Source: Candidatus Thiodiazotropha sp. (ex Monitilora ramsayi)
GTDB taxonomy: Bacteria > Pseudomonadota > Gammaproteobacteria > Chromatiales > Chromatiaceae
Length of the DNA: 64,000 nucleotides
Direction of reading: 5' to 3'
Assembly: GCA_025655595.1 (NCBI GenBank)
Contig: JAHXIO010000001.1
Coordinates: 124,001 to 188,000, forward strand
The translations under genes and the position numbers were made by a program. This document shows positions 18,921 through 27,293 of this stretch, in pieces. Under the pieces are notes generated by a model. The model made no database searches. It was not told the origin of the DNA and saw only the letters and a program-made list of their open reading frames with translations. Position 1 is the first letter of the stretch. Every line of letters begins with the position of its first letter.

Positions 18921-20423
18921 ATGATCTTGATATCTCAAAACCGCTACCTGCTTATCTTTCTTATATTCTTCGTTCTCACCCCTCTGCTCATCTGGGCCAG
19001 TACCCATTTTACTCGTCAGCAGGGGCTGACCGAGCTGGCCGAGGAGACAGAAAACGACCTGATGCTCTTTGCCCGCAAGCTGGAGGATTATCTGACCGGT
19101 TACGACCGGCTTGCCGGTTCTGTGGCCACCAGTCGCCAGGTAACCGCCCTGCTTAGATATCCCTGGGATAAGCAGATCGTCAGTGCGGCCAATTCCTATC
19201 TGCAGGCACTGAACGAGGAGGTGCATGCGAGTGCCATCTATGTGATGGATCTCGATGGCAATACCCTTGCCGCCAGCAACTGGCAGGCGGAGAGGACCTT
19301 CGTCGGCAATAACTACGGCTTTCGTTACTATTTCCAACGCGCAGTGAAAGGCTTGATAGGACGCGACGTAGCCGTTGGCACTACCTCCGGTGTGTTGGGT
19401 TATTATGTCGCGCGCCCCGTGTTCGACCCCCAGTCGGATGAGATCAGTGGCGTGGCAGTGATCAAAGTGACACTGGATGAGTTGGGTCTGTTGTTCTCAG
19501 ACCTCGACCTGCGACTTTTGGTGGCTGACCGGGATGGGGTGATCTTTCTCGCCAGCGAAGACCCTTGGCGATTTAAGAGTCTGCGACCTTTAACCGTGAC
19601 AAAAATAGAGAAGATACGCCGGTTCAAACGCTATGCGGGTGCGTCACTGACGCTCTGGCCGATGCGGGATGAGCAATACTGGGACGGTATTTCAAAACTG
19701 GTGGTGCTCGACGACGGGAAGGAGTATCTGACACAGGCCACACTGCTGCTCTCCCGCGGCTGGGAGATGCATGTCTTCAAGCCCACTCTGGAGGTGGATG
19801 AGCATGCCTACTTTGCCGTGACAGCCAGCCTACTGGTAAGCGCGCTGCTCTTTTTAGCGGCGCTTTATATGAATCAGAGGTATCGTTATCTACAGGATTT
19901 GAGGGCGGCGGCAATCCACGACTTCCTGACCGGACTCTATACCCGGCGCTATATGGAGGATGTCGCCAATGCCCATATCAGCCGCATCAACCGGGGACAG
20001 GTCAACACAGTCTCTGTGGCCATGATCGATATCGACCACTTCAAACAGGTCAATGACAAGTTCGGTCATAGGGCGGGTGATCAGGTGCTGCGTGCGGTTG
20101 GCAAGGCCATCTCTTCAGAGATTCGCCGGGGTGACATTCCGGTCCGCTACGGCGGTGAAGAGTTTCTGGTGATTATCAATGCGCACAACGAGTGCGATGC
20201 GGGTCATCTGGTGAGCCGGATCCTTGAGCGTCTCAAAAGCCTGAGTTTTCGCGGCCACATCCGGAAGCTGAAAATCACCGCAAGCGCGGGAGTGGCCCAC
20301 TATCGGAAGGGGGAGTCCCTGGAAGACCTCCTGCAGCGGGCGGATGAGCTGCTCTATAAGGCGAAGGAGGATGGGCGGGATCGCTTCTACGACGACGAAT
20401 ACAATACACCGGAAAAGCCATGA
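18921..20423 (+). CDS. Membrane diguanylate cyclase with periplasmic Cache sensor
   Basis: A 500-residue c-di-GMP synthase. The N-terminal hydrophobic helix (residues about 8-24) and a second one (about 294-313) bracket a periplasmic region of about 270 residues that looks like a double Cache sensor (SAIYVMDLDGNTLAASNW, GRDVAVGTTSGVLGYYVARPVF, LLVADRDGVIFLAS). The cytoplasmic GGDEF domain has the metal site DIDHFKQVNDKFGH, an intact active loop GGEEF, and an upstream inhibitory I-site RRGD. It should therefore be active and product-inhibited. It overlaps the next gene, a periplasmic binding protein, at ATGA. I infer that the binding protein may load or compete for its ligand. Confidence 0.93.
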   Translation: MILISQNRYLLIFLIFFVLTPLLIWASTHFTRQQGLTELAEETENDLMLFARKLEDYLTGYDRLAGSVATSRQVTALLRYPWDKQIVSAANSYLQALNEEVHASAIYVMDLDGNTLAASNWQAERTFVGNNYGFRYYFQRAVKGLIGRDVAVGTTSGVLGYYVARPVFDPQSDEISGVAVIKVTLDELGLLFSDLDLRLLVADRDGVIFLASEDPWRFKSLRPLTVTKIEKIRRFKRYAGASLTLWPMRDEQYWDGISKLVVLDDGKEYLTQATLLLSRGWEMHVFKPTLEVDEHAYFAVTASLLVSALLFLAALYMNQRYRYLQDLRAAAIHDFLTGLYTRRYMEDVANAHISRINRGQVNTVSVAMIDIDHFKQVNDKFGHRAGDQVLRAVGKAISSEIRRGDIPVRYGGEEFLVIINAHNECDAGHLVSRILERLKSLSFRGHIRKLKITASAGVAHYRKGESLEDLLQRADELLYKAKEDGRDRFYDDEYNTPEKP

Positions 20424-21427
20424 TCAGACTTTGCATATCCCTGCTTGTCATGTTGGTCATCCCTCAATGCTCAGCGGCTGATGAGCCATTGGTTATCTAC
20501 GGCTCTCGTCAGCAGGCGCTGATGGAGCCGCTTCTTCAAGCCTATCAGGCATCCAGAGATACAGCCGTCCGGTATGTTCAGGATAAGTCCGATACGCTAT
20601 TGCGGCGCCTGGATGCAGAGGGTGAAGCGACGCCGGCTGATCTGCTGCTGACGGCAGATATCGGCGTCCTGGAAACCGCAAGGGAGATGGACCTGTTGCA
20701 GGCAAAGCAGTCGCAGCTGCTGAGCAGTCTGATCCCGGCGAAATATCGGGATCCCCAGGGCTTCTGGTACGGTCTCTCCCTTCGTGCCCGAATGATGCTG
20801 TATGCCCCCGGTCGTATTGCCCGGTTCGACTTGCAGGACTATGCAGACCTCTCCTCTTCAGCACTCAAGGGGCGGGTCTGCATGCGCTCCCTGAAGCATG
20901 TCTACAATCAGTCACTCATCGCCGCGCTGGTCGCACGTTGGGGAGAGGAGAAGGCAAGTCTGTGGTTGAAGGGGGTTGTTTCCAACCTGGCCAGGCCGCC
21001 ACATGGGGGAGATCGGGATCAGATTCGCGCGGTGGCGAAGGGTGAGTGCGATGCAGCGGTGGTCAACAGCTATTACTACGCCATGATGTTAGATGGCGAC
21101 AACGAGAAGGACCGGGAAATCGCGGTTCGGGTGGCTCGGGTCTGGCCGGAAAGCGGCGTACATGTGAACATCAGTGGCGGCGGAGTCACGCGTCATGCAC
21201 CACATCCGCAACTGGCAATAGACTTTCTGGAGTTTCTGGCCGGGTTTGACCGCCAGCGTCTGTTTGCAGAGCTCAATCATGAGTATCCCGTTGTGGCAGG
21301 TGTACCCGTGTCCCACACTCTGATGCGGCTGGGAGCGTTTGAAGCGGATTTTCGTCCATTGGCGCTGATAGCCCGCCAGCGTGACACAGCATCAAGATTG
21401 ATTGAGGATGTCTCTAAAGCGCCTTAA
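20420..21427 (+). CDS. Periplasmic iron-type ABC substrate-binding protein
   Basis: A 335-residue solute-binding protein of the ferric-iron (FbpA/FutA-like) family. It has a signal peptide (MIRLCISLLVMLVIPQCSAA), then LVIYGSRQ, the LLLTADIGVLETAREM block, the YGLSLRARMMLYAP block, and VVNSYYYAMML, where family members place metal-binding tyrosines. It overlaps the diguanylate cyclase by 4 bp. No permease or ATPase gene is nearby, so it either serves a transporter encoded elsewhere or works as a ligand-presenting partner for the Cache cyclase. The real ligand is not established; iron is only the family default. Confidence 0.82.
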   Translation: MIRLCISLLVMLVIPQCSAADEPLVIYGSRQQALMEPLLQAYQASRDTAVRYVQDKSDTLLRRLDAEGEATPADLLLTADIGVLETAREMDLLQAKQSQLLSSLIPAKYRDPQGFWYGLSLRARMMLYAPGRIARFDLQDYADLSSSALKGRVCMRSLKHVYNQSLIAALVARWGEEKASLWLKGVVSNLARPPHGGDRDQIRAVAKGECDAAVVNSYYYAMMLDGDNEKDREIAVRVARVWPESGVHVNISGGGVTRHAPHPQLAIDFLEFLAGFDRQRLFAELNHEYPVVAGVPVSHTLMRLGAFEADFRPLALIARQRDTASRLIEDVSKAP

Positions 21428-21477
21428 TAGATGGCGTAGCCGTTGGTGAAAAAAGCCTTCCCTGGCAACATGACGAA

Positions 21478-23100
21478 TCAGATGTTTTCCGCTTCCATTT
21501 TGATCGCGCCGCAGGGGCACTCGGCGGCGCACATGCCACAACCCTTGCAGTAGTCGTACTTGAATTCGAAGCGATTGCCCGGCCCCAGCTTGGTGATGGC
21601 GTTGTCGGGACAGACGCCATAGCAGTTGTCGCACTCGAAACAGTTGCCGCAGGACATGCAGCGGCGTGCCTCATAGGCGGCATTGACCTCGTCCAGGTCA
21701 CCCACCACCTCCGCGAAACCGCTCTGCCGCCGGACGATATCGAGCATCGGCCGTACCGTGCGGGGAGCGTCGGAGTAGTACCAGGTGTTCATCTTGCCGA
21801 TGTCCACGATCTCGTGCTTTTCGGGCTTGATGTAGCGCTCGCCCATGAGCCAGGCATCGATACTGCGGGCGGCATGCTTTCCATGGCCGATGGCGGTAGT
21901 CACCGTGCGCGCGGAGGGTACCATGTCGCCCCCTGCGAAGATGCCTTCGACGCCGGTCATCATCTGCCGGTCGACCAGCACCGAGTCGCCCTCGACGGCG
22001 ACATCCGTCAGGGGTTCCAGCAGGGTGATATCCACGTTCTGTCCCAGGGCCTGTACCACCACATCGGCGTCGAAGTTTTCGAACTGGCCTGTGGGCTGGG
22101 GCCATTGGCCTTCACCGTCGACCATCTGCTCCAATTTCAGGCCGTTATCCCGGATCTCGCGGATCGCCCGCAGGGGTAGGATCTCCACGCCCTCTTCCAG
22201 GGCCTCGCGAATCTCCATCCCGTGGGCCGGCATCTTTTCCCGCGCCTCATAGACCACCAGAGTCACCTGGGTTGCACCCATGCGGATGGCGGTTCGGGCC
22301 ACATCGACAGCGGTGTTGCCGCCGCCGTAGACCACGACCCGGCCACGCAACTCCACGTGCTCCTCCTCCTCGACGGCCCGCAGCAGGCCAACCGCGTCGA
22401 GCAGCGGCAAGCTGTCGTCCGATGGAATCTCGACCCGCTTGGGTGTTTGCGCGCCGATGGCGAGGAAGACGGCGTCGAAGCCGTTGGCCTCCTTGAAACC
22501 CGCTATATCGTCGATACGGGTATTGAGCACGATCTCCACCCCCATGGCCTCGATCCGCTGGATCTCCGCCTTCAGCTTCTCCCGGGGCATACGGTATTTT
22601 GGGATGCCGTAGCGCACCATGCCACCGGCCTGGGCGGAGGCCTCGTAGACGGTGACCTGGTGACCCACACGACGCAGGTGGTAGGCACAGGCAAGTCCTG
22701 CGGGACCGGCGCCGACCACCATCACCCGCTTGCCGGTATCCTCACCCGGTTCGATCTTCCAGCCCTGGCGCAGGGCCTGGTCGCCGAGGAAGCGCTCCAC
22801 CGAGTTGATGCCCACCGCATCGTCCACGTGGACCCGGTTACAGGCACCCTCGCAGGGGTGGTAGCAGACCCGTCCCATGACGGCGGGAAAGGGATTGTTG
22901 AGCATGATCTCGCGCCAGGCCTTTTCGTAGCGGCCTTCTTCACTGTGGTAGAGCCAGGCCTGGATATTCTCGCCTGCCGGGCAGGCGTTGTTACAAGGGG
23001 GCAGACGGTCCAGATAGACCGGTCGCTCGGTCCGCCAGGAGCCGGTCTTGTTGAGCAGGCTGCTGCCCACATCGAGAGTAATCGCAAAGGGTTTCTTCAT
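21478..23100 (-). CDS. GltD-like FAD/NAD(P)-dependent oxidoreductase with C-terminal 4Fe-4S ferredoxin domain
   Basis: A 540-residue flavoprotein resembling the small subunit of glutamate synthase, fused to a bacterial ferredoxin domain. In order: an N-terminal Cys-rich segment (CNNACPAGENIQAWL, then CYHPCEGACNR) typical of the GltD Fe-S domain, FAD motif VVGAGPAGLACAYHL, NAD(P) motif VVYGGGNTAVDVA, and two 4Fe-4S motifs near the end (CMSCGNCFECDNCYGVCPDN and CKGCGMCAAECPCGA). It starts 2 bp after porB in the por operon. There is no separate delta (ferredoxin) subunit gene, so I infer that this protein takes electrons from, or gives them to, the PorGAB core and exchanges them with NAD(P)H. 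Confidence 0.88.
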   Translation of the reverse strand: MKKPFAITLDVGSSLLNKTGSWRTERPVYLDRLPPCNNACPAGENIQAWLYHSEEGRYEKAWREIMLNNPFPAVMGRVCYHPCEGACNRVHVDDAVGINSVERFLGDQALRQGWKIEPGEDTGKRVMVVGAGPAGLACAYHLRRVGHQVTVYEASAQAGGMVRYGIPKYRMPREKLKAEIQRIEAMGVEIVLNTRIDDIAGFKEANGFDAVFLAIGAQTPKRVEIPSDDSLPLLDAVGLLRAVEEEEHVELRGRVVVYGGGNTAVDVARTAIRMGATQVTLVVYEAREKMPAHGMEIREALEEGVEILPLRAIREIRDNGLKLEQMVDGEGQWPQPTGQFENFDADVVVQALGQNVDITLLEPLTDVAVEGDSVLVDRQMMTGVEGIFAGGDMVPSARTVTTAIGHGKHAARSIDAWLMGERYIKPEKHEIVDIGKMNTWYYSDAPRTVRPMLDIVRRQSGFAEVVGDLDEVNAAYEARRCMSCGNCFECDNCYGVCPDNAITKLGPGNRFEFKYDYCKGCGMCAAECPCGAIKMEAENI

Positions 23101-23102
23101 GG

Positions 23103-24095
23103 TCAGTCTCCTTGCTCGTCGATGAGGCCGAAGCGGCGGATGTTACGGTCTGCCACTGCCTGAAGTTGGGCGAGCTGGGATTCGTTTTTCAGGGTGTGGG
23201 CGAAGCGCCGCTGCAGTTTGAGGTAGTCGGACACCGCTACCTTGCGACGGATCTTGGTGGAGGCGGTGATCTCCCCGTGTTCCGCCTCGAACAGGGGATA
23301 GAGTCCACTCTCCACCGCGAGCCGGGCGATCTTCACCGTGTCCGCAGGCTTGGAGCCCCAACCCAGGGGGCAGGGTACGAAGACCTGGATATAGCGTGCG
23401 CCCCGGATCGACATCGCCTTCTCTACCTTGGCCTCCAGGTCGTGCAGCCGGTCCACGCTGGCCGTGGCCACATAGGGGATGCCGTGGGCCATGGCGATCA
23501 GGGGCACGTTCTTGCCTTTGTCGAAATCGGCGCCAGGCTCCGACCCCACCGGCATGGTGGTGGCGGTGCGCGCCGAGCCGGGCGTGGCGGAGGAGCGCTG
23601 TACCCCGGTGTTCATATAGGCCTGGTTGTCGTAACAGATGTAGAGCACGTCGTCGTTGCGCTCGAACATGCCGGAGAGGGCGCCGAAGCCGATATCGGTG
23701 GTACCGCCGTCGCCGCCTTGGGCGATGACCCGCACATGCTCGCGTCCTTTGACCCGCATGGCCGCGGCGATGCCGGTGGCGACAGAGGGGGCGTTGCCGA
23801 ACAGGGAGTGCATCCAGGGGATACGCCAGGCCGATTCCGGGTAGGGGGTGGTGAAGACCTCCAGACAGCCGGTGGCATTGGCGGCGATCAGCTGGTTGTC
23901 GGTGGCGCGCATGGCGGCGTCGATGGCGTACCTGGCGCCCAGTGCCTCGCCGCAGCCCTGACAGGCGCGGTGGCCGGAGTCGAGGGAGTTTGAGCGGTCC
24001 ATGGTCGCCTGCACCGTACGTTGGGCCTCGTCGAGCAGGCGGTTACCCACGGTGAGGGTGCCGGTCTGATAAAATTTCACTTGTTGATGTGGCAT
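23103..24095 (-). CDS. porB: 2-oxoacid (pyruvate):ferredoxin oxidoreductase, beta subunit
   Basis: A 330-residue TPP-binding beta subunit. Seen in sequence: HRACQGCGEALGARY with the Fe-S CxxC pair, ANATGCLEVF, the TPP/Mg motif GGDGGTTDIGFGALSG followed by YDNQAYMNTG, and VPCPLGWG. This pattern fits pyruvate:ferredoxin oxidoreductase rather than 2-oxoglutarate enzymes, but substrate assignment is by resemblance. It follows porA by 11 bp and precedes the GltD-like gene by 2 bp. Confidence 0.9.
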   Translation of the reverse strand: MPHQQVKFYQTGTLTVGNRLLDEAQRTVQATMDRSNSLDSGHRACQGCGEALGARYAIDAAMRATDNQLIAANATGCLEVFTTPYPESAWRIPWMHSLFGNAPSVATGIAAAMRVKGREHVRVIAQGGDGGTTDIGFGALSGMFERNDDVLYICYDNQAYMNTGVQRSSATPGSARTATTMPVGSEPGADFDKGKNVPLIAMAHGIPYVATASVDRLHDLEAKVEKAMSIRGARYIQVFVPCPLGWGSKPADTVKIARLAVESGLYPLFEAEHGEITASTKIRRKVAVSDYLKLQRRFAHTLKNESQLAQLQAVADRNIRRFGLIDEQGD

Positions 24096-24106
24096 CTCGC
24101 TCCTCC

Positions 24107-25363
24107 TCAGGCGGTCTTGGCGGCGTCGACGACGCCGACCTCACGCAGGATGTTTTCCGCGGCAGAACCGGAGCGGGTGTGGGCCTGCTCCCGCGCCAGT
24201 TCCCGTTCCACGATGTCGCACTTGATATCGAGGAAGGTGATCTCTTCCAGGTCGTCCTGCATCGCATGTTCGAACAGGTCGGTGAGCGACTTGCGGGTGA
24301 TGGGGCGTCCGCCGAGTCCACCGATCACTGTGTAGACAGGCGTACTCAACCCACGGGTCGACATGCGGACATTGTTGGCGACGATGCCGCCCATGCCCAC
24401 CGCAAGGCATTTCTCGAACACCACAACCCGTTGGCAATCCAACAGTGCCTCGCGCAGGAGTTCCTTGGGGAAGGGGCGGTAGCAACGGAGGGAGATGGCG
24501 CCGATCCTGTGCCCTGCATCACGCATGGTATCGATGACATCGGCGATGGTGCCGATCACCGAACCGAGGGTGACGATGATGGTCTCCGCATCATCCGTTC
24601 GGTAGTTGGAGATGAGTCCTCCCGAGTCACGACCGAAGATGGTTTTGAACTCCTCGGCGATCTCCGGAATCAATTCCAGGGCCTGCATCTGTTTGTGGTG
24701 GGCCAGGTAACGCACTTCGGTGAAGGCCTCCGGTCCCACCATGGCGCCGATGGAGATTGGCTCAGCCGGATCGAGCGCCTGGCGAGGCTCGAAAGGAGGC
24801 AGAAAACGGTCCACCTGGTCTTGTTCCGGAATATCCATCCGCTCGTATGCATGAGTGAGGATGAAACCGTCCACGCAAACCATGACCGGCATACTCAGCT
24901 TCTCTGCGATACGGAAGGCCTGAATATGCAGATCCAATGCCTCCTGATTGGTCTCGGCGAAGAGCTGGATCCAGCCCGCATCGCGCATGGACATGGAATC
25001 CGATTGGTCGTTCCAGATATTGATCGGTGCGCCGATGGCCCGGTTGCCGACCGTCATCACGATGGGCAGTCCGAGTCCGGAGGCGTTGTAAACCGCCTCA
25101 GCCATATAGAGCAGACCCTGGCTGGCGGTGGCGGTGTAGGAGCGGGCGCCGGCGGCGGAAGAACCGATGGCCACGGAGAGGGCGGCGAACTCGGACTCCA
25201 CGTTGATGAACTCGCACTGCTTCAGGTTGCCGCTCTTCACCATCGCTCCCAGGTCCTCCACGATGTGGGTCTGGGGCGTGATGGGATAGGCGCAGATGAC
25301 TTCGGGGCGGCAGAGGGCCACTGCTTCCGCAATACCGTGTGAACCTTCGATCTGTTTAAGCAT
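24107..25363 (-). CDS. porA: 2-oxoacid (pyruvate):ferredoxin oxidoreductase, alpha subunit
   Basis: A 418-residue alpha subunit that carries the pyrimidine-binding part of the TPP site and the substrate pocket. Seen in sequence: AYPITPQTHIVEDL, the INVESEFAALSVAIGSSAAG block, SQGLLYMAEAVY, and the C-terminal domain with LRCYRPFPKE. Length fits the split-type PorA. It overlaps porG by 8 bp, showing translational coupling. A long plus-strand frame over the same DNA is a shadow. Confidence 0.92.
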   Translation of the reverse strand: MLKQIEGSHGIAEAVALCRPEVICAYPITPQTHIVEDLGAMVKSGNLKQCEFINVESEFAALSVAIGSSAAGARSYTATASQGLLYMAEAVYNASGLGLPIVMTVGNRAIGAPINIWNDQSDSMSMRDAGWIQLFAETNQEALDLHIQAFRIAEKLSMPVMVCVDGFILTHAYERMDIPEQDQVDRFLPPFEPRQALDPAEPISIGAMVGPEAFTEVRYLAHHKQMQALELIPEIAEEFKTIFGRDSGGLISNYRTDDAETIIVTLGSVIGTIADVIDTMRDAGHRIGAISLRCYRPFPKELLREALLDCQRVVVFEKCLAVGMGGIVANNVRMSTRGLSTPVYTVIGGLGGRPITRKSLTDLFEHAMQDDLEEITFLDIKCDIVERELAREQAHTRSGSAAENILREVGVVDAAKTA

Positions 25364-25940
25364 CGGCCACCTCCTGCAGCACAGGCGTTTGTGCCATTTT
25401 ATAGGCGACCTTGGCTGCGGTGATATTGGCCTGGCCGACCTTGCCGGGGAACTTGGTCTCGATCGCCTCGATCACCGAGTCGATCTTGATCACGCCGGTA
25501 ACCGCCGCCAGTGCACCGAGCAGGACCGCATTGGGTACTGGTCGCTTCACGTGGGTCAGTGCAATGTCGGTGGCCGGTACGGTGCAGACATGACTTGCCG
25601 GCAGGTGTTCGACAGCATTCTCTATACCTAACGCTTCAATGGTCTTGCCGGTGTTGATCAGCAGATGACCCTCATTCGTGAGGCCCTGAAAGACGTCGAT
25701 GGCGTTGAACAGGGTCGGGTCCTGGATGATCAGGATGTCCGGGTCGAGTACCGGCTCACGCAGGCGAATCGGTTGATCGTCGATACGGCAGAAGGCGACC
25801 ACTGGGGCGCCCATCCGTTCGGAGCCGAAGCTGGGCACCGCCTGCGCGTGTTTGCCTTCGAGGAAGGCGGCAACGGACAACATTTCGGCGGCAGAGACAA
25901 CGCCCTGACCACCGCGTCCGTGGATGCGGATCTGAAACAT
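25356..25940 (-). CDS. porG: 2-oxoacid (pyruvate):ferredoxin oxidoreductase, gamma subunit
   Basis: A 194-residue gamma subunit, first gene of the por operon. The N-terminus IHGRGGQGVVSAAEMLSVAA and the PSFGSERMGAPVVAFCRI block are characteristic. An AGGAG ribosome-binding site lies about 10 bp before the ATG. Together with porA, porB and the GltD-like gene it should form a complex interconverting pyruvate and acetyl-CoA plus CO2. In an autotroph this could feed acetyl-CoA or run carboxylation. A divergently transcribed CysB-type regulator lies 293 bp upstream. Confidence 0.92.
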   Translation of the reverse strand: MFQIRIHGRGGQGVVSAAEMLSVAAFLEGKHAQAVPSFGSERMGAPVVAFCRIDDQPIRLREPVLDPDILIIQDPTLFNAIDVFQGLTNEGHLLINTGKTIEALGIENAVEHLPASHVCTVPATDIALTHVKRPVPNAVLLGALAAVTGVIKIDSVIEAIETKFPGKVGQANITAAKVAYKMAQTPVLQEVADA

Positions 25941-26233
25941 GTGTCATTTCTCCTCTCTTCAAATGAATTCCCTTGGCCTCGTGAGCCAATAGGGATCGTG
26001 ACGGGTGGGTAAACCCGTTCGAACAAAAAGGTATTGCGTGTTTGTTCTTGTCGCCGGAAGGGCCGGCGTCTACTTTTTGCTGCATCCCTTGCGCCTTTTT
26101 CTCTCTGCCTTTCCTGGCAACCGCGGCGCTAAGGGGTGAAGTGCCTGGATGAGGCCTTCACGAGGATGAAGTATGGAAAGGGATTTAAATCATGTAAAAT
26201 AATGAATATTGCTTATTTATAACGAATAATTAT
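25941..26233. promoter_or_regulatory. Divergent control region between por operon and CysB-type regulator
   Basis: A 293-bp gap holding both promoters. The part next to the regulator gene is very AT-rich and contains TTATT (26213-26217) and AATAA (26225-26229) as an inverted pair, the kind of dyad LysR-type proteins bind. A GC-rich hairpin (CGCCGG/CCGGCG) lies near 26052-26070. Assignment as an operator is inference. Confidence 0.35.
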
Positions 26234-27163
26234 ATGGAACTGAGACAGCTCAACTCCCTGGTCGCCCTGGCCGAGAACGGTTTCAGCGTCAGCCGGGCGG
26301 CACAGAAGCTCCATCTGGTGCAGCCGGCAGTCTCGCAGCACCTCAAACAGTTGGAAGAGGAGCTGGGGACCCGGCTTTTCCGCCGTAACGGCAAACGTCT
26401 GACCGGTCTCTCTCAGGCGGGAGAACGTGTGCTGCACTATGCGCGCAATGTGCTCTCCGACACCGCTAATATTCTCGCCGTGGGTCAAGAGCATGTCTCA
26501 GAAGAGAAGGGGGTGTTGAGAATCGGCACCACCCATACCCAGGCCCGATATGTATTGCCGCCCATCGTCCGCCACTTCAGCGAGACCTACCCGGCGGTGG
26601 AACTGCAGATGCTTGAGGGTACCCCGCGTGAGTTGGTGGATATGGCCCAGGAGAACAAGGTCGACTTCGCCATCTGCACCGAGGCGTTGGGGGAGAATCC
26701 AGCGCTGCTGGCGATTCCCTGCAACCGCTGGAACCGCTGTCTTATCGCCCCCAAGGCCCATCCTGTGCTGGCACAGAAGCAGGTCACATTGCAGGCGCTA
26801 TGCCGCTATCCGATCATCACCTACCTCGCAGGATTCACCGGGCGGGATCATCTCAATGAAACCTTCGGCAAGGAGGGGCTGACTCCCCATGTGGTGTTGA
26901 GCGCCACCGATACCGATGTGATCAAGACTTACGTTCGTGAGGGGATGGGTATCGGTATCATCGCCGATCTCGCCTACGAAGCGGAAAAAGATACTGACTT
27001 GACTATGCGGGACCTGAGTCATCTCTTTCCCTGGGAGGTGACCAAGATCGGCTATCGCCGGGACAAGTACCTGCGCGCTTATCAACAGCGTTTCATTGAG
27101 ATCTTTCAGGATATCTCCGCGGGGATGGGGTACAAGGGTGAGCCCGCAAGTGTGCGTAAATAG
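26234..27163 (+). CDS. LysR-type regulator of the CysB/Cbl subgroup
   Basis: A 309-residue transcription factor with an N-terminal winged helix-turn-helix (residues about 1-60, VSRAAQKLHLVQPAVSQHLKQLEEELG) and a CysB-like effector domain. CysB-subgroup features are GTTHTQARYVLPP near 99, CNRWNR, and LSATDTDVIKTYVREGMGIGI. The family senses sulfur-related ligands such as N-acetylserine, sulfate or thiosulfate. It is divergent from the por operon, suggesting that it controls that operon and itself, perhaps linking carbon or electron flow to sulfur status. It could equally control remote sulfur genes. I do not assign the symbol cysB because the context differs from the classical locus. Confidence 0.88.
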   Translation: MELRQLNSLVALAENGFSVSRAAQKLHLVQPAVSQHLKQLEEELGTRLFRRNGKRLTGLSQAGERVLHYARNVLSDTANILAVGQEHVSEEKGVLRIGTTHTQARYVLPPIVRHFSETYPAVELQMLEGTPRELVDMAQENKVDFAICTEALGENPALLAIPCNRWNRCLIAPKAHPVLAQKQVTLQALCRYPIITYLAGFTGRDHLNETFGKEGLTPHVVLSATDTDVIKTYVREGMGIGIIADLAYEAEKDTDLTMRDLSHLFPWEVTKIGYRRDKYLRAYQQRFIEIFQDISAGMGYKGEPASVRK

Positions 27164-27187
27164 ACTGAGGATATCGCGGATCGATTT

Positions 27188-27260
27188 GTAGGGTGGGGCC
27201 CTGCCCCAACAACTGAACCTGGTGTTGGAGACATCTCGGTGGAGCAGGGCCCTACCCTAC
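27188..27260. repeat. Paired palindromic intergenic repeat, copy D
   Basis: Two inverted arms, GTAGGGTGGGGCCCTGCCCC and, 25 bp on, the imperfect complement ending GGGCCCTACCCTAC. Compared with copy C the arms are turned the other way round (GTAGGG ends outside instead of inside), as expected if individual units invert or pair in both orders. It occupies the convergent gap between the CysB-type regulator and xerC, where it could also serve as a bidirectional transcript end. Confidence 0.8.
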
Positions 27261-27293
27261 AGGTTAAGATCTGAGGCCGGATCACAACTACAT

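Noticed and set aside
22222-23163. Plus-strand frame of 313 codons opposite the GltD-like gene
   Set aside because: Antisense shadow with no family resemblance.
24089-25342. Plus-strand frame of 417 codons opposite porA
   Set aside because: Shadow of porA; composition (Gly/His/Asp-rich) is typical of antisense frames and there are no motifs.
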